A program made the translations under genes and the position numbers. A stretch of 64,000 nucleotides of DNA from Paenarthrobacter sp. GOM3 (lineage in GTDB: Bacteria > Actinomycetota > Actinomycetes > Actinomycetales > Micrococcaceae), in the NCBI RefSeq assembly GCF_018215265.2, contig NZ_CP136562.1:620001-684000 (forward strand), written 5' to 3'. Below, piece by piece: positions 10,268-17,945 of the stretch. The first letter of the stretch is position 1; every line of letters starts with the position of its first letter. The notes under the pieces are model-generated. The model did no database searches, had not been told where the DNA came from, and saw only the letters and a program-made list of their open reading frames with translations.

Positions 10268-11445
10268 GGTTTGTCCCTGAGAATGGTGGAGGACAGCTGG
10301 ACGGGTGTGCCTGTGGTCCTTCGCGGGGTCACCGTCATTGTCCGGTTGGGGCGACCCATCGCTGCGCGGGGGATCAGCATCCCGCCCGCGGGCCGGGAGG
10401 GATCGTTGGCTGTCACCACGGCAGCTTCAATGAGGCCGTGGTCAGGGGAAAGGTGGCAGACCGGGTCAGTCCGGGCGGCATCGCCGGTCAGGGCAAAGGC
10501 CTGGCAGCGGCAGCCGCCGAAGTCGATTTCCTTGCGCTCGCAACTGCGGCACGGGTCGGGCATCCATGCGTCACCGCGGAATTGCTGGAAGAGCGGAGCC
10601 TCTTCCCAGATCCAACCCAACGAGTGGTCGCGGACATTGGCCGAAGGGATTCCGTGGCCGATCGTCAATTCGTGGGCGGCTGGACACGGCAGTGCATCGC
10701 CGTTGGGCACTACGGTGAACTGCCGGCTGGCCCACCCGTCCATGCAGGGTTTTGGATACTTGCTGTAGTAGTCCGGGATGACGTAGATGATCTCCATGGA
10801 TCCCTCCAGACGTTCCCGTGCCTCGCGAACCACCACTTCGGCGTGGTCGAGCTGATCCCGGCTCGGAAGTAATTCGGGCTGGTTAATCCCTGCCCAGCCT
10901 GCGTATTGCGTATTTGCCAACTCGATGCGGTCGGCGTTCATCGCTTCAGCCATGGCGATGATGCCGGCGATCCGATCGATGTTCAGCCGATGCAGGACGA
11001 CGTTGAGGGTGAGCGGCCAGCCCAGATCCTTCACTTGCTGGGCGACCACCTGCTTGCGGGCAAACGAGGGAGTGCCAGCGATGAGATCGGAGAGTGGTTG
11101 TTCGTCTGACTGAATGCTGAGCTGCACATGGTCCAGGCCTGCCTCGCGAAGCTCCGCCGCGCGGCTCCTTGATAAGCCAAGCCCGCTGGTGATCAAGTTG
11201 GTGTAGAGGCCCAGTTGGTTGGCGGAGCGCACCAACTCGACAATGTCGTGGCGCTGGAGTGGCTCGCCGCCGGATAGATGCAATTGCAGGACGCCCAAGT
11301 CTGCGGCTTCGGCGAATACCCGTTTCCACTCCTCCGTGCTCAGCTCATCGCGGTAGTCGTCGAGTTGAAGCGGGTTTGAGCAGTAGCCGCATTTGAGCGG
11401 GCAGGCATAGGTGAGCTCAGCGAGCAGTCCGTAGGGCTTATCCAT
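10264..11445 (-). CDS. pqqE: PQQ biosynthesis radical SAM enzyme PqqE
   Basis: This 393-aa protein has the radical SAM cluster motif C15-x3-C19-x2-C22 (YACPLKCGYC), SGGEPLQR, and a C-terminal SPASM region with further cysteines (KPCMDGW, LPCPAAH, CRSCERKEIDFGGCRCQ). PqqE joins the Glu and Tyr side chains of PqqA, the first chemical step of PQQ formation. It overlaps pqqD by a few bases and the MntP-like gene by four. It also carries a roughly 40-residue tail after the usual end of the SPASM domain, which is Thr/Arg-rich. Confidence 0.95.
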   Translation of the reverse strand: MDKPYGLLAELTYACPLKCGYCSNPLQLDDYRDELSTEEWKRVFAEAADLGVLQLHLSGGEPLQRHDIVELVRSANQLGLYTNLITSGLGLSRSRAAELREAGLDHVQLSIQSDEQPLSDLIAGTPSFARKQVVAQQVKDLGWPLTLNVVLHRLNIDRIAGIIAMAEAMNADRIELANTQYAGWAGINQPELLPSRDQLDHAEVVVREARERLEGSMEIIYVIPDYYSKYPKPCMDGWASRQFTVVPNGDALPCPAAHELTIGHGIPSANVRDHSLGWIWEEAPLFQQFRGDAWMPDPCRSCERKEIDFGGCRCQAFALTGDAARTDPVCHLSPDHGLIEAAVVTANDPSRPAGGMLIPRAAMGRPNRTMTVTPRRTTGTPVQLSSTILRDKP

Positions 11446-11734
11446 GTTCTACCTCCATGCCGTGCTTGGTGACGAGCCCCGCCACGAAGCGTTGGATGTC
11501 GCCGAATGCGACCTGGTCGTACTGGCCGCGCAGTTCGGCCTCGATCTCTGCGAGGGTCCTGGTGGAGTCGCACAGCTCCACAATTGCGGCGCCGGTGGCG
11601 TTGATGGTCCAGATGGTCTCGGGTGAGAGCAAGGCGTACTCTCCGCGCGCGGCGTTGAAGACCAGCCGAACGTGGGGGGACAGCCTCGGCCGGTCTGTTG
11701 CATCAACGAGTTCCATAGCCCTGGTCAATCGCAT
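11438..11734 (-). CDS. pqqD: PQQ biosynthesis peptide chaperone PqqD
   Basis: From an ATG at 11734 with a GTGGAG ribosome site the protein is 98 aa. A later ATG at 11716 would give 92 aa, and the choice is uncertain. The sequence PRLSPHVRLVFNAARGEYALLSPE followed by an Asn/Thr-rich helix and IVELCDSTRTLAEI is typical of PqqD. It binds the PqqA peptide and presents it to PqqE. It overlaps both pqqC and pqqE, as in many pqq operons. Confidence 0.92.
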   Translation of the reverse strand: MRLTRAMELVDATDRPRLSPHVRLVFNAARGEYALLSPETIWTINATGAAIVELCDSTRTLAEIEAELRGQYDQVAFGDIQRFVAGLVTKHGMEVEHG

Positions 11735-12395
11735 CGAGCATGCTCCACAGGACATCGCATTTGAAGGACAAGGCGGCGACGGCGGCGGCCTGCGTTTCCG
11801 GGGTGACGCAGTACTTTCGTACGATCTCCAAACCGTGTTCGGAGTCGCGGGGGGCTTGGGAGATGCGGGCCCGGAAATAGGCGAGGCCTTCCGGGGTGAT
11901 CCAGGTGTAATAGCGTTCGAAGGCCGAGAGCCGTTCCGCCATCAGGTCCGGGGCAAACAACTCGGTCAGGGACGATGCGACGGACTCCACCCAGGGCTTG
12001 GTGCGGGTGAAGGTGACATACGCATCCACGGCGAACCTCACCCCGGGAAGCAGGTGCCGGGAGTCCTCCACCTCTTCGCGCGTCAGGCCGACAGCTTCGC
12101 TCAAACGCAGCCAGGACTCGATTCCCCCGGTCCCCTCCGTGACACCGTCGTGGTCGACAATCCGCTGCACCCAGCGTCGCCGGACGTCGCTGTCCGGGCA
12201 GTGGCTGAGGATCGCCCCATCTTTGCGGGGGATATTCATTTGGTAGTAGAAGCGGTTCGCCACCCAGCCCCGGAGTTCCTCCGGGGTGGACTGGCCTGCG
12301 TTCATGCGCCGATGAAAGGGATGCTCGCTGTGATACTTCTTGGCGTGGGCGCGGAGGGACTCTTCGAGCTCATCCGGCGTGAGTATTGCTGTCAT
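11703..12395 (-). CDS. pqqC: Pyrroloquinoline-quinone synthase PqqC
   Basis: This 230-aa all-helical, cofactor-free oxidase catalyses the final ring closure and eight-electron oxidation to PQQ. Family motifs include HPFHRRMNAGQ, RFYYQMNIPRKD and HDGVTEGTGGIESWLRL. Its length is close to the family's usual 230-250 aa. It starts 9 bp after pqqB ends. The TENA/THI-4 fold family also includes thiaminases, but the motifs and neighbours make PqqC clear. Confidence 0.95.
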   Translation of the reverse strand: MTAILTPDELEESLRAHAKKYHSEHPFHRRMNAGQSTPEELRGWVANRFYYQMNIPRKDGAILSHCPDSDVRRRWVQRIVDHDGVTEGTGGIESWLRLSEAVGLTREEVEDSRHLLPGVRFAVDAYVTFTRTKPWVESVASSLTELFAPDLMAERLSAFERYYTWITPEGLAYFRARISQAPRDSEHGLEIVRKYCVTPETQAAAVAALSFKCDVLWSMLDAIDQGYGTR

Positions 12396-12404
12396 AGCTG
12401 CTCC

Positions 12405-13298
12405 TTAGATTTCCAACTCGAGCCCGTCCACGGCGACCTCCATGCCATGCCGGTCGAGGTGCAGGCGTTCTTGTGAGTCGTCGAGCAGGATCGGGTTGGT
12501 GTTGTTGATATGGACGTAGATCTTGCGCCGGATCCCGAGGGCCGACAACGCTTCGAGGCTGCCGCCCGGCCCACTGATGGGTACGTGTCCCATGTCCCGT
12601 GAAGTCTTGTCAGCCAGGTTGAGCCTGGCCAGTTCGTCGTCGCGCCAGAAGCTGCCGTCGATCAGGAGGGCGGAGCAATCCTGGAATTCCTCGAGGATGT
12701 CCGGGGTGAGTCGCTGCACGCCGGGAAGGTAGACGAAGGATCTGTCGGTGGTGGTGTCAGTGATCCGATAGCCCACCACGCGGCCATAGGAAGCTGTGCC
12801 TTCGAAGCGCGTGCGTTTGCTGGTGGGGACGTTGAAGGCGCGGTAGGACAGCCCTGGCCCAAGCTGCGTCTCCACGCCCGGTATCACGGGTTTCCACTTG
12901 ACGGGGCAATATTTTTCGAGCGTTCGCAGCATGCCGCTACCGGAGGTGAGTGTTCCGTGCACTGACTCAGTGGCGTGCACTTCGAGGCCGCGGCCCTCCC
13001 GCATCAGGAGCAGCCCCAGGGAATGATCAAGCTCAGCATCCGTGAGCAGGACGGCCTGTACTTGGGTTCCTTGGCCTGCTACTGGATGCAGCTCTTCGAA
13101 GGATTCCATTTGTGATCGGATGTCCGGCGAGCAGTTGACAAGGAACCATTGCCGACGGTCAGCGCTGACCGCGATGGACGATTGAAGGCGCGGAACACAA
13201 GGACGTGATCCGTCCCTTGCCGCACTGCACGAAGGGCAGGCGCAGTTCCACTGCGGAAAGCCTCCTCCAGCTGCTGATCCCAGTACGCGTACCCACAT
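12405..13298 (-). CDS. pqqB: PQQ biosynthesis protein PqqB
   Basis: The start at ATG 13298 gives 297 aa beginning MWVRVLGSAAGGGFPQWNC, the normal PqqB N-terminus. An upstream start at 13367 would add a proline-rich stretch that runs into the pqqA-pqqB hairpin. It is a metallo-beta-lactamase-fold protein, with LTDAELDHSLGLLLMREG and HINNTNPILL. PqqB is thought to hydroxylate an intermediate tyrosine-derived ring. It follows pqqA after a strong inverted repeat, which may set the pqqA:pqqB ratio. Confidence 0.95.
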   Translation of the reverse strand: MWVRVLGSAAGGGFPQWNCACPSCSAARDGSRPCVPRLQSSIAVSADRRQWFLVNCSPDIRSQMESFEELHPVAGQGTQVQAVLLTDAELDHSLGLLLMREGRGLEVHATESVHGTLTSGSGMLRTLEKYCPVKWKPVIPGVETQLGPGLSYRAFNVPTSKRTRFEGTASYGRVVGYRITDTTTDRSFVYLPGVQRLTPDILEEFQDCSALLIDGSFWRDDELARLNLADKTSRDMGHVPISGPGGSLEALSALGIRRKIYVHINNTNPILLDDSQERLHLDRHGMEVAVDGLELEI

Positions 13299-13337
13299 CT
13301 CTGATGACGCCTTTCGTTGCGGTGGAGGTGTTATGGG

Positions 13338-13374
13338 CGGAGGTATGCCGGCTATGGTTGCCGGCATACCTCCG
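13338..13374 (-). terminator. Hairpin between pqqA and pqqB (attenuator-like)
   Basis: The arms 13338-13352 and 13360-13374 are perfectly complementary over 15 bp, with a 7-nt loop. The hairpin starts 5 bp after the pqqA stop in the direction of transcription. No T-run follows, so partial termination, processing or mRNA stabilisation are more likely than full termination. It would let the peptide precursor pqqA be made in excess. Confidence 0.75.
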
Positions 13375-13379
13375 GACCA

Positions 13380-13475
13380 CTACTTGGTTGCCACGTAAGC
13401 GGTTACTTCTGCCGATACGCGGATTTCCGCGAGCGTGGGAGCTTCCCAGCTCTTTTTGGTGCTTTGCTCAGTCAT
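13380..13475 (-). CDS. pqqA: PQQ precursor peptide PqqA
   Basis: This 31-aa peptide ends EVTAYVATK, with the Glu23-x3-Tyr27 pair that PqqE cross-links to build PQQ. The ATG at 13475 is preceded by a GAAAGGAG site. It was hidden inside a longer reading frame from 13703, which lacks any other sign of coding. It lies between the quinoprotein gene (43 bp upstream in the operon) and the hairpin before pqqB. No pqqF-type protease gene lies in the window. Confidence 0.93.
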   Translation of the reverse strand: MTEQSTKKSWEAPTLAEIRVSAEVTAYVATK

Positions 13476-13518
13476 GTTCCTTCTCCTTTCATTTATGGAT
13501 GGGTTTGCAGGGGACGAT

Positions 13519-15204
13519 TCAGTCGGGGAGTGCGAAGGCGATGACAGCGCTGCCGTGACCTTGGCCGAGGAGACCCGGAACGATCCCTTCCAGCCAACCG
13601 CCCCAACCGACGGGCACCACGACATACTGCTTACCGTCGACGCTGTACGTCGAGGGACTGCTGTGGTGTCCGCTTCCGCACTGGAATTCCCAGAGCTTTT
13701 CACCGGTGCGGGCGTCCAGTGCTACGAATTCGCCGGTAGGGGTGCCAGCGAACACCAGGTCCCCGGCCGTGGCCAGCACGGACGCGGCCATGGGGTAGTC
13801 GATGCGCCAGCGCCATTTCTCTTCACCGTAGGTGTCGAACGCACTGACTGATCCGGCCATGTTGTCGATGTCCACTTGGACACCGGCGCCCCAGTACGGG
13901 ATGCCTTCCTTGAACTCCCGTCGACGACGCGTCGCGGTAGCACCGACGTCGGCCACTGGCACATAGAACAGCTCAGTTTTCTGGCTGTATGCGGCATGCG
14001 TCCATTCCTTCGCACCGGCCGGGCCGGGGTAGAAGTGAACCGGTTCGCCTTCTTTGTCGGGATACTTCCGCGGCGTTACTTTCCCATCCCGGGTGATAAC
14101 GCCCCAGTCGATCCGGTCCACAAAGGGAGTTACGTGCTGCAGCTCGCCGTTGGTGCGGTCCAGGACGAAGAAGTAGCCGTTCTTATCGAAATGGCCGAGT
14201 AGCTTCTTGCCATCACGTTCAAACAGGGTCATCTCCATAGTGGAGTCGTAGTCCCACAGGTCGTGCGGCGTGAACTGGTAGTGCCATTTGATTTCCCCGG
14301 TGTCGACATCCATCGCTACGACACTGTCGGTGTAGAGGTTGTCCCCTTCACGGACGCCGCCATCGAAGTCCGGCGCAGGGTTGCCGGTACCGGCGTAGTA
14401 CAGATTCAGCTCCGGATCATAGGTTCCGGTAACCCAGTGGTTTCCGCCACCGCGCTGCCAGGCCTCGCCGTCGTCGGGCCAGGTCTCCGAGCCCGGTTCG
14501 CCGGGCTTAGGCACCGTGTAAGTGCGCCAGCGCTGCTCGCCCGTTTCAAGGTCCCAGCAGTCGATGTGGCCACGTACGCCGAACTCGCCGCCGGCGCTGC
14601 CGGTGATGAGGGTGTCCTTGATGACAGTTGGGGCAATTGAGGCACTTTCACCTGCGCGCACATCCCCAATGGTCTTCTGCCACACCACATCCCCATTTGT
14701 TGCGTCCAGCGCCAACAGTTGGGCATTCGGGGTCACGAAGAAGACCTTCCCCTTCGCTACCGCACAACCCCGGTTGACGTTGCTGCAACAGAGCGAGACG
14801 TCAAAAGGCACAGCATGCTTGTAGCGCCACAGCTCCTTGCCGGTCACCGCGTCCAACGCCCAGAACCAGCCGTCCCAGCCGGTGACGTACATGACGCCGT
14901 CGACCACCAGTGGGCAGGCTTCGAAAGCATAGGTCGAGGTAGCGGCCATCTGGCCGGACTGCCCAGCCTGGAAGATCCACGCGGGGCTGAGCTTGCTCAC
15001 GTTCCCGGCATTGATTTGGTCCAGCAGGCTGTAGCGCTGTCCGTCATAGGCGCCGTAGTAAGTCAGCCAGTTCTGTGATTCCGAACGCGCCTTCAGGAGC
15101 CGCTCGGAGTCGATGTCGTTTGTCACGGCGGGCGCGATCCTCGCCATGCTGCTCAACGCACTGTGGTTGATAGCCTCGCCGGCGTCCACATACTCAACAG
15201 TCAT
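13519..15204 (-). CDS. PQQ-dependent alcohol (methanol/ethanol-type) dehydrogenase
   Basis: This 561-aa single-domain quinoprotein has the eight-bladed propeller's tryptophan docking motifs (e.g. ALDAVTGKELW, AMDVDTGEIKW, ALDARTGEKLW). Active-site residues are visible: vicinal Cys139-Cys140, Glu207 in GGEFGVRG, Asn275 in GTGNPAP, catalytic Asp318 and Lys341. Asp320, two residues after the catalytic Asp (WDYD), is the mark of lanthanide-dependent enzymes. The N-terminal 45 residues contain no hydrophobic signal peptide or twin-Arg motif, unusual for this normally exported family. There is no cytochrome domain. A GAAAGGA site precedes the ATG. It should oxidise a primary alcohol to an aldehyde; methanol is suggested by the hps context. 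Confidence 0.92.
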   Translation of the reverse strand: MTVEYVDAGEAINHSALSSMARIAPAVTNDIDSERLLKARSESQNWLTYYGAYDGQRYSLLDQINAGNVSKLSPAWIFQAGQSGQMAATSTYAFEACPLVVDGVMYVTGWDGWFWALDAVTGKELWRYKHAVPFDVSLCCSNVNRGCAVAKGKVFFVTPNAQLLALDATNGDVVWQKTIGDVRAGESASIAPTVIKDTLITGSAGGEFGVRGHIDCWDLETGEQRWRTYTVPKPGEPGSETWPDDGEAWQRGGGNHWVTGTYDPELNLYYAGTGNPAPDFDGGVREGDNLYTDSVVAMDVDTGEIKWHYQFTPHDLWDYDSTMEMTLFERDGKKLLGHFDKNGYFFVLDRTNGELQHVTPFVDRIDWGVITRDGKVTPRKYPDKEGEPVHFYPGPAGAKEWTHAAYSQKTELFYVPVADVGATATRRRREFKEGIPYWGAGVQVDIDNMAGSVSAFDTYGEEKWRWRIDYPMAASVLATAGDLVFAGTPTGEFVALDARTGEKLWEFQCGSGHHSSPSTYSVDGKQYVVVPVGWGGWLEGIVPGLLGQGHGSAVIAFALPD

Positions 15205-15218
15205 CTGTCTGTTCCTTT

Positions 15219-15695
15219 CTATGAGCGGGGTTGGGTGGGACGATCGAGTCGGGCTTCAGGGGGCACTTCACCCTGCACGACGATCGCGGCGGTGAGGCCG
15301 CGTCCTTCGTCGTTGCCTCCCGGCGAGCTGTACCAGTAGTAGCCCGGGCCATCCAGGCGGATTGTCGCCTTGCCCCTCGAATGGTTCACCAGCCAAAGGA
15401 ACTTCTGGTCGCCGTTGCTCGGCAACAGACAGGCGTGGGTGTTCTTGTCGTCATTGATGACCGTCAGTTCGAGATCACCACCATGCGGCAGAACGAGAAT
15501 CGCCGGCTCCCAGCAAACCTCGTCTTCCTTGATCCGGATGGTCGCCTCCATAGTGCCGTCGGCACGCTCCGTCGCCTCCGCGATGGAACCTGTGGCCAAT
15601 ACCCGGCCCATGGATGCTTTGTTCTGCCCGTCCAAACCAAGCCTGGCCAGCAACTCTGACCGTTCCTCAGTAATGTGTTCTTCAGCAATCGTCAC
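15219..15695 (-). CDS. Cupredoxin-like PQQ-ADH-associated protein
   Basis: This 158-aa protein starts with GTG at 15695 behind a strong GAGGAGG site and lies 14 bp before the quinoprotein gene. The C-terminal half resembles a cupredoxin fold: beta-strands with NTHACLLPSNG, LDGPGYYWYSSPGGNDEGRG and AAIVVQGE. The usual Cys/His/Met copper loop is not visible; Tyr and Ser stand there, so it may not be a blue copper protein. It lacks a signal peptide, like its neighbour. It resembles small proteins I recall beside PQQ-ADH genes of mycobacteria. A role as electron acceptor or structural partner is inference. Confidence 0.7.
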   Translation of the reverse strand: MTIAEEHITEERSELLARLGLDGQNKASMGRVLATGSIAEATERADGTMEATIRIKEDEVCWEPAILVLPHGGDLELTVINDDKNTHACLLPSNGDQKFLWLVNHSRGKATIRLDGPGYYWYSSPGGNDEGRGLTAAIVVQGEVPPEARLDRPTQPRS

Positions 15696-15770
15696 CAGAC
15701 ATCACCTCCTCGTGAAATCACATACGAATTACGCGAACCTGCATGCGTAACAGCCAGCTCGTCCGAGCAG

Positions 15771-15863
15771 CTGAGAGCTAACCGTATGCCCGCCCAAGCC
15801 CGCCGAACAGCCACTACCGCCGGCCCCCCGGAGCGCGCCGTTCACCCGTCCGAAGGTGCCGTT
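15771..15863 (-). promoter_or_regulatory. Conserved promoter element upstream of the PQQ operon (copy B)
   Basis: This is the reverse-strand counterpart of 4168-4259, with the same order of parts. Two GCCGTT repeats (15858-15863 and 15837-15842) are 21 bp apart, followed by a conserved GCTCCGG...CCGGCGGTAG core. A TACGGT box (15781-15786) then precedes TTAGCTCTCAG. The -10-like box lies about 50 bp from the second repeat in both copies, apart from a 1-bp indel. The GTG of the cupredoxin-like gene is 75 bp downstream. The remainder up to 16055 is the divergent leader of the regulator gene. Confidence 0.7.
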
Positions 15864-16055
15864 CACAGCCGCATCCACAGTGCGTGGACCAGATTTCCGG
15901 CATGGGTTTGCGCGGCACGAAAATAATGCCCGCCAAAGCAAATGTGTGAACTACGTCATGAAATCCACCAAGCCGCCACTAATGGCTATAGACGCAGGCC
16001 ATGGGTTGGCCTTTGGTCCAGAACGCGTTCCTTGACGGGCGCCAAGGAGGTTTCC

Positions 16056-17456
16056 ATGCCAAATGAGCAACGATCACAACCAGCTGCCGTTCACTCAAAC
16101 AGAACTGCCGTATTGCAAGCGTGGGAACGCTTTGTGGGCGGTGAGGATGACGTCCACGGGGTGAGGCCCGAAGTGGCGATATCGTGGCAACGCTCCCGGG
16201 ATGTCTACCGCATAGACCCCTTTTTGACGGAGGCGCCCAACGCCGTGTCGGATGCCACCCACTCCCTGGACCAGGACACCGTCTTCGCCGAGCTGGGGTT
16301 TTGCGCTGCTGCGATGGCGCACGAGGTAGCAAAGGTGGGCGGTGTCGCTACGATCGCCGACGCCAACGGCCGGATAGTTGCCGCATGGGGCGACAGGAAC
16401 ACACGCACGATCGCTTCCGAGGGTGGGCTTGCGCCCTTTTTCAGTTGGTCGGAGAGCTCGGTTGGAACCAACAGCATGGGAACCGCGCTCGAAACACGGC
16501 GCGCAGTGATGATCAGGCAATCAGAGCACTGGCTGCAGGCGTTCCATGACTGGTCCTGCGGTGCAATCGCGGTGCGGGAGTTGGTGAGTGGAGAGCCCAT
16601 CGCAGTCCTCAATATCTCCTGCTGGGGCAGCGAACTGCCGGCGTCCGCACGGAAATGGCTGGAGACCTCCGCAGCCCGAACCCAACACGTCCTGAGGGGG
16701 AGGGCCTACGATAGCGGCAATGAGCTGCTTGCGGTGTTTACCCAGGCCCGGGGACGCTCAACCGATCCGCTCGTCGCCGTTGACACTGAGGGTGGTGTGG
16801 TGATCGCCGACGACAGGGCGAGCATTATCCTGGGCATACCGGGCAATGCACCCGCGGTGGATCCGGTGGTCCGCTGGACTCCGCAACTCCCCCCATTTAT
16901 CCATGCCGCACGTTATGCCACCAAGAGGGCTGCCATAGACTCCGGGTGGACCGGGTCAACCCAAATCTTCACGCGTTTCACCGACGAACCGACATCAATC
17001 GGAATTCGCCCGGTGTTCCTCCACAACAATCTGATCGGCCATTTGATATCTTTCGGGGCATTCGCCGGCGAGCACTTTCCCCAGGCCGAAACAGGCGGGA
17101 TCCTGCTGGGAGGATCGCGGCGGGTTGTAGCCCTCCGTGAGGAGAACCGGATGGTGCTGTTGAGAACCTCCGAAGTGGCGGTGGCGGAAGCCGAGGGAAA
17201 CGAAGTGTGGCTGCTGACCGACGAAGGCAAGCTACGGGCTGCTTTGTCCGGCCTGGACAAGCTCGAAACTGACCTGTCGGATACGGGGAGCTTCCTGCGT
17301 GTGCACCGACAGTACCTGGTCAATCTCAGCCGCATTCGCGAGGTGGAACGGCGGGAAAAGGGCGAATGGGTGCTCATCATGGACAACGCCGAGAACACGA
17401 TGGTTCCCGTTTCGCGAAGGAACACCCGCACAGTGCGCCGCGCACTGAACATCTAA
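16056..17456 (+). CDS. GAF-LytTR transcriptional regulator
   Basis: The ATG at 16056 has an AAGGAGG site 5 bp away and gives 466 aa; a start at 15942 lacks such a site. The first 210 residues look like the sensor part of AcoR-type activators: SWQRSRD, a GAF-like region, SSVGTNSMGTALETRR. Instead of a sigma-54 ATPase domain, the last 100 residues form a LytTR DNA-binding domain (FLRVHRQYLVNLSRIREVER, VPVSRRN). It is divergent from the PQQ operon and next to a promoter with LytTR-spaced repeats. It is the best candidate for the operon's activator, probably sensing a small ligand. Confidence 0.88.
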   Translation: MPNEQRSQPAAVHSNRTAVLQAWERFVGGEDDVHGVRPEVAISWQRSRDVYRIDPFLTEAPNAVSDATHSLDQDTVFAELGFCAAAMAHEVAKVGGVATIADANGRIVAAWGDRNTRTIASEGGLAPFFSWSESSVGTNSMGTALETRRAVMIRQSEHWLQAFHDWSCGAIAVRELVSGEPIAVLNISCWGSELPASARKWLETSAARTQHVLRGRAYDSGNELLAVFTQARGRSTDPLVAVDTEGGVVIADDRASIILGIPGNAPAVDPVVRWTPQLPPFIHAARYATKRAAIDSGWTGSTQIFTRFTDEPTSIGIRPVFLHNNLIGHLISFGAFAGEHFPQAETGGILLGGSRRVVALREENRMVLLRTSEVAVAEAEGNEVWLLTDEGKLRAALSGLDKLETDLSDTGSFLRVHRQYLVNLSRIREVERREKGEWVLIMDNAENTMVPVSRRNTRTVRRALNI

Positions 17457-17477
17457 GCCCACCGACTTTGGTGCGGG

Positions 17478-17945
17478 TCAGCCGACCGTCTTCAAGTAGT
17501 TCCGGATCCCGTCCACCACCAGTTGGTGGTCGTCATCGGATGACAACCCGGACACCGTGATCGCCCCAATGACGCCAACCCCACGAACCCGGATGGGGAA
17601 TGAGCCCCCTGCCAAGGTGTAGTCCTCCGGCGCAAGCCATCCGCCGCCCAGGGGGTCGCGTTCGGCAAACTGCTCAGTCAGCAGGGCCGTGCTGTGTTCA
17701 AAGCGCAGCACCGAAGCGGACTTCCGGCGGATCCACTCTTCCTGGTCGGATGTGGCACCCGGCAGGACGCATCGGAAGAGCACTATGTTGTGCCGCCGGA
17801 TATCGATGGCGACACCAAGGCCGGCGGAAAGGGCGTGGTTGGCGATCAGCGATCCCAACCGCCAGGCGTCGTGGTGATCGAATGCTGCGAAAACCAGTTC
17901 CTCTTCCTGCTGGCGGAGTTCTGCGAGGCGGGGTGAGTCGCTCAT
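17478..17945 (-). CDS. HbpS-like / UPF0303 heme-degrading-domain protein
   Basis: This 155-aa protein resembles the UPF0303/HbpS-like family (LGSLIANHALSAGLGVAIDIRRHN, GGSFPIRV, GVGVIGAITVSGL). Family members have been described as extracellular heme binders or as stand-alone cytosolic proteins of unclear role; no signal peptide is seen here. Its ATG overlaps the stop of the upstream oxidoreductase gene (ATGA), making it the last gene of the sugar operon. It converges on the LytTR gene. Confidence 0.82.
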   Translation of the reverse strand: MSDSPRLAELRQQEEELVFAAFDHHDAWRLGSLIANHALSAGLGVAIDIRRHNIVLFRCVLPGATSDQEEWIRRKSASVLRFEHSTALLTEQFAERDPLGGGWLAPEDYTLAGGSFPIRVRGVGVIGAITVSGLSSDDDHQLVVDGIRNYLKTVG

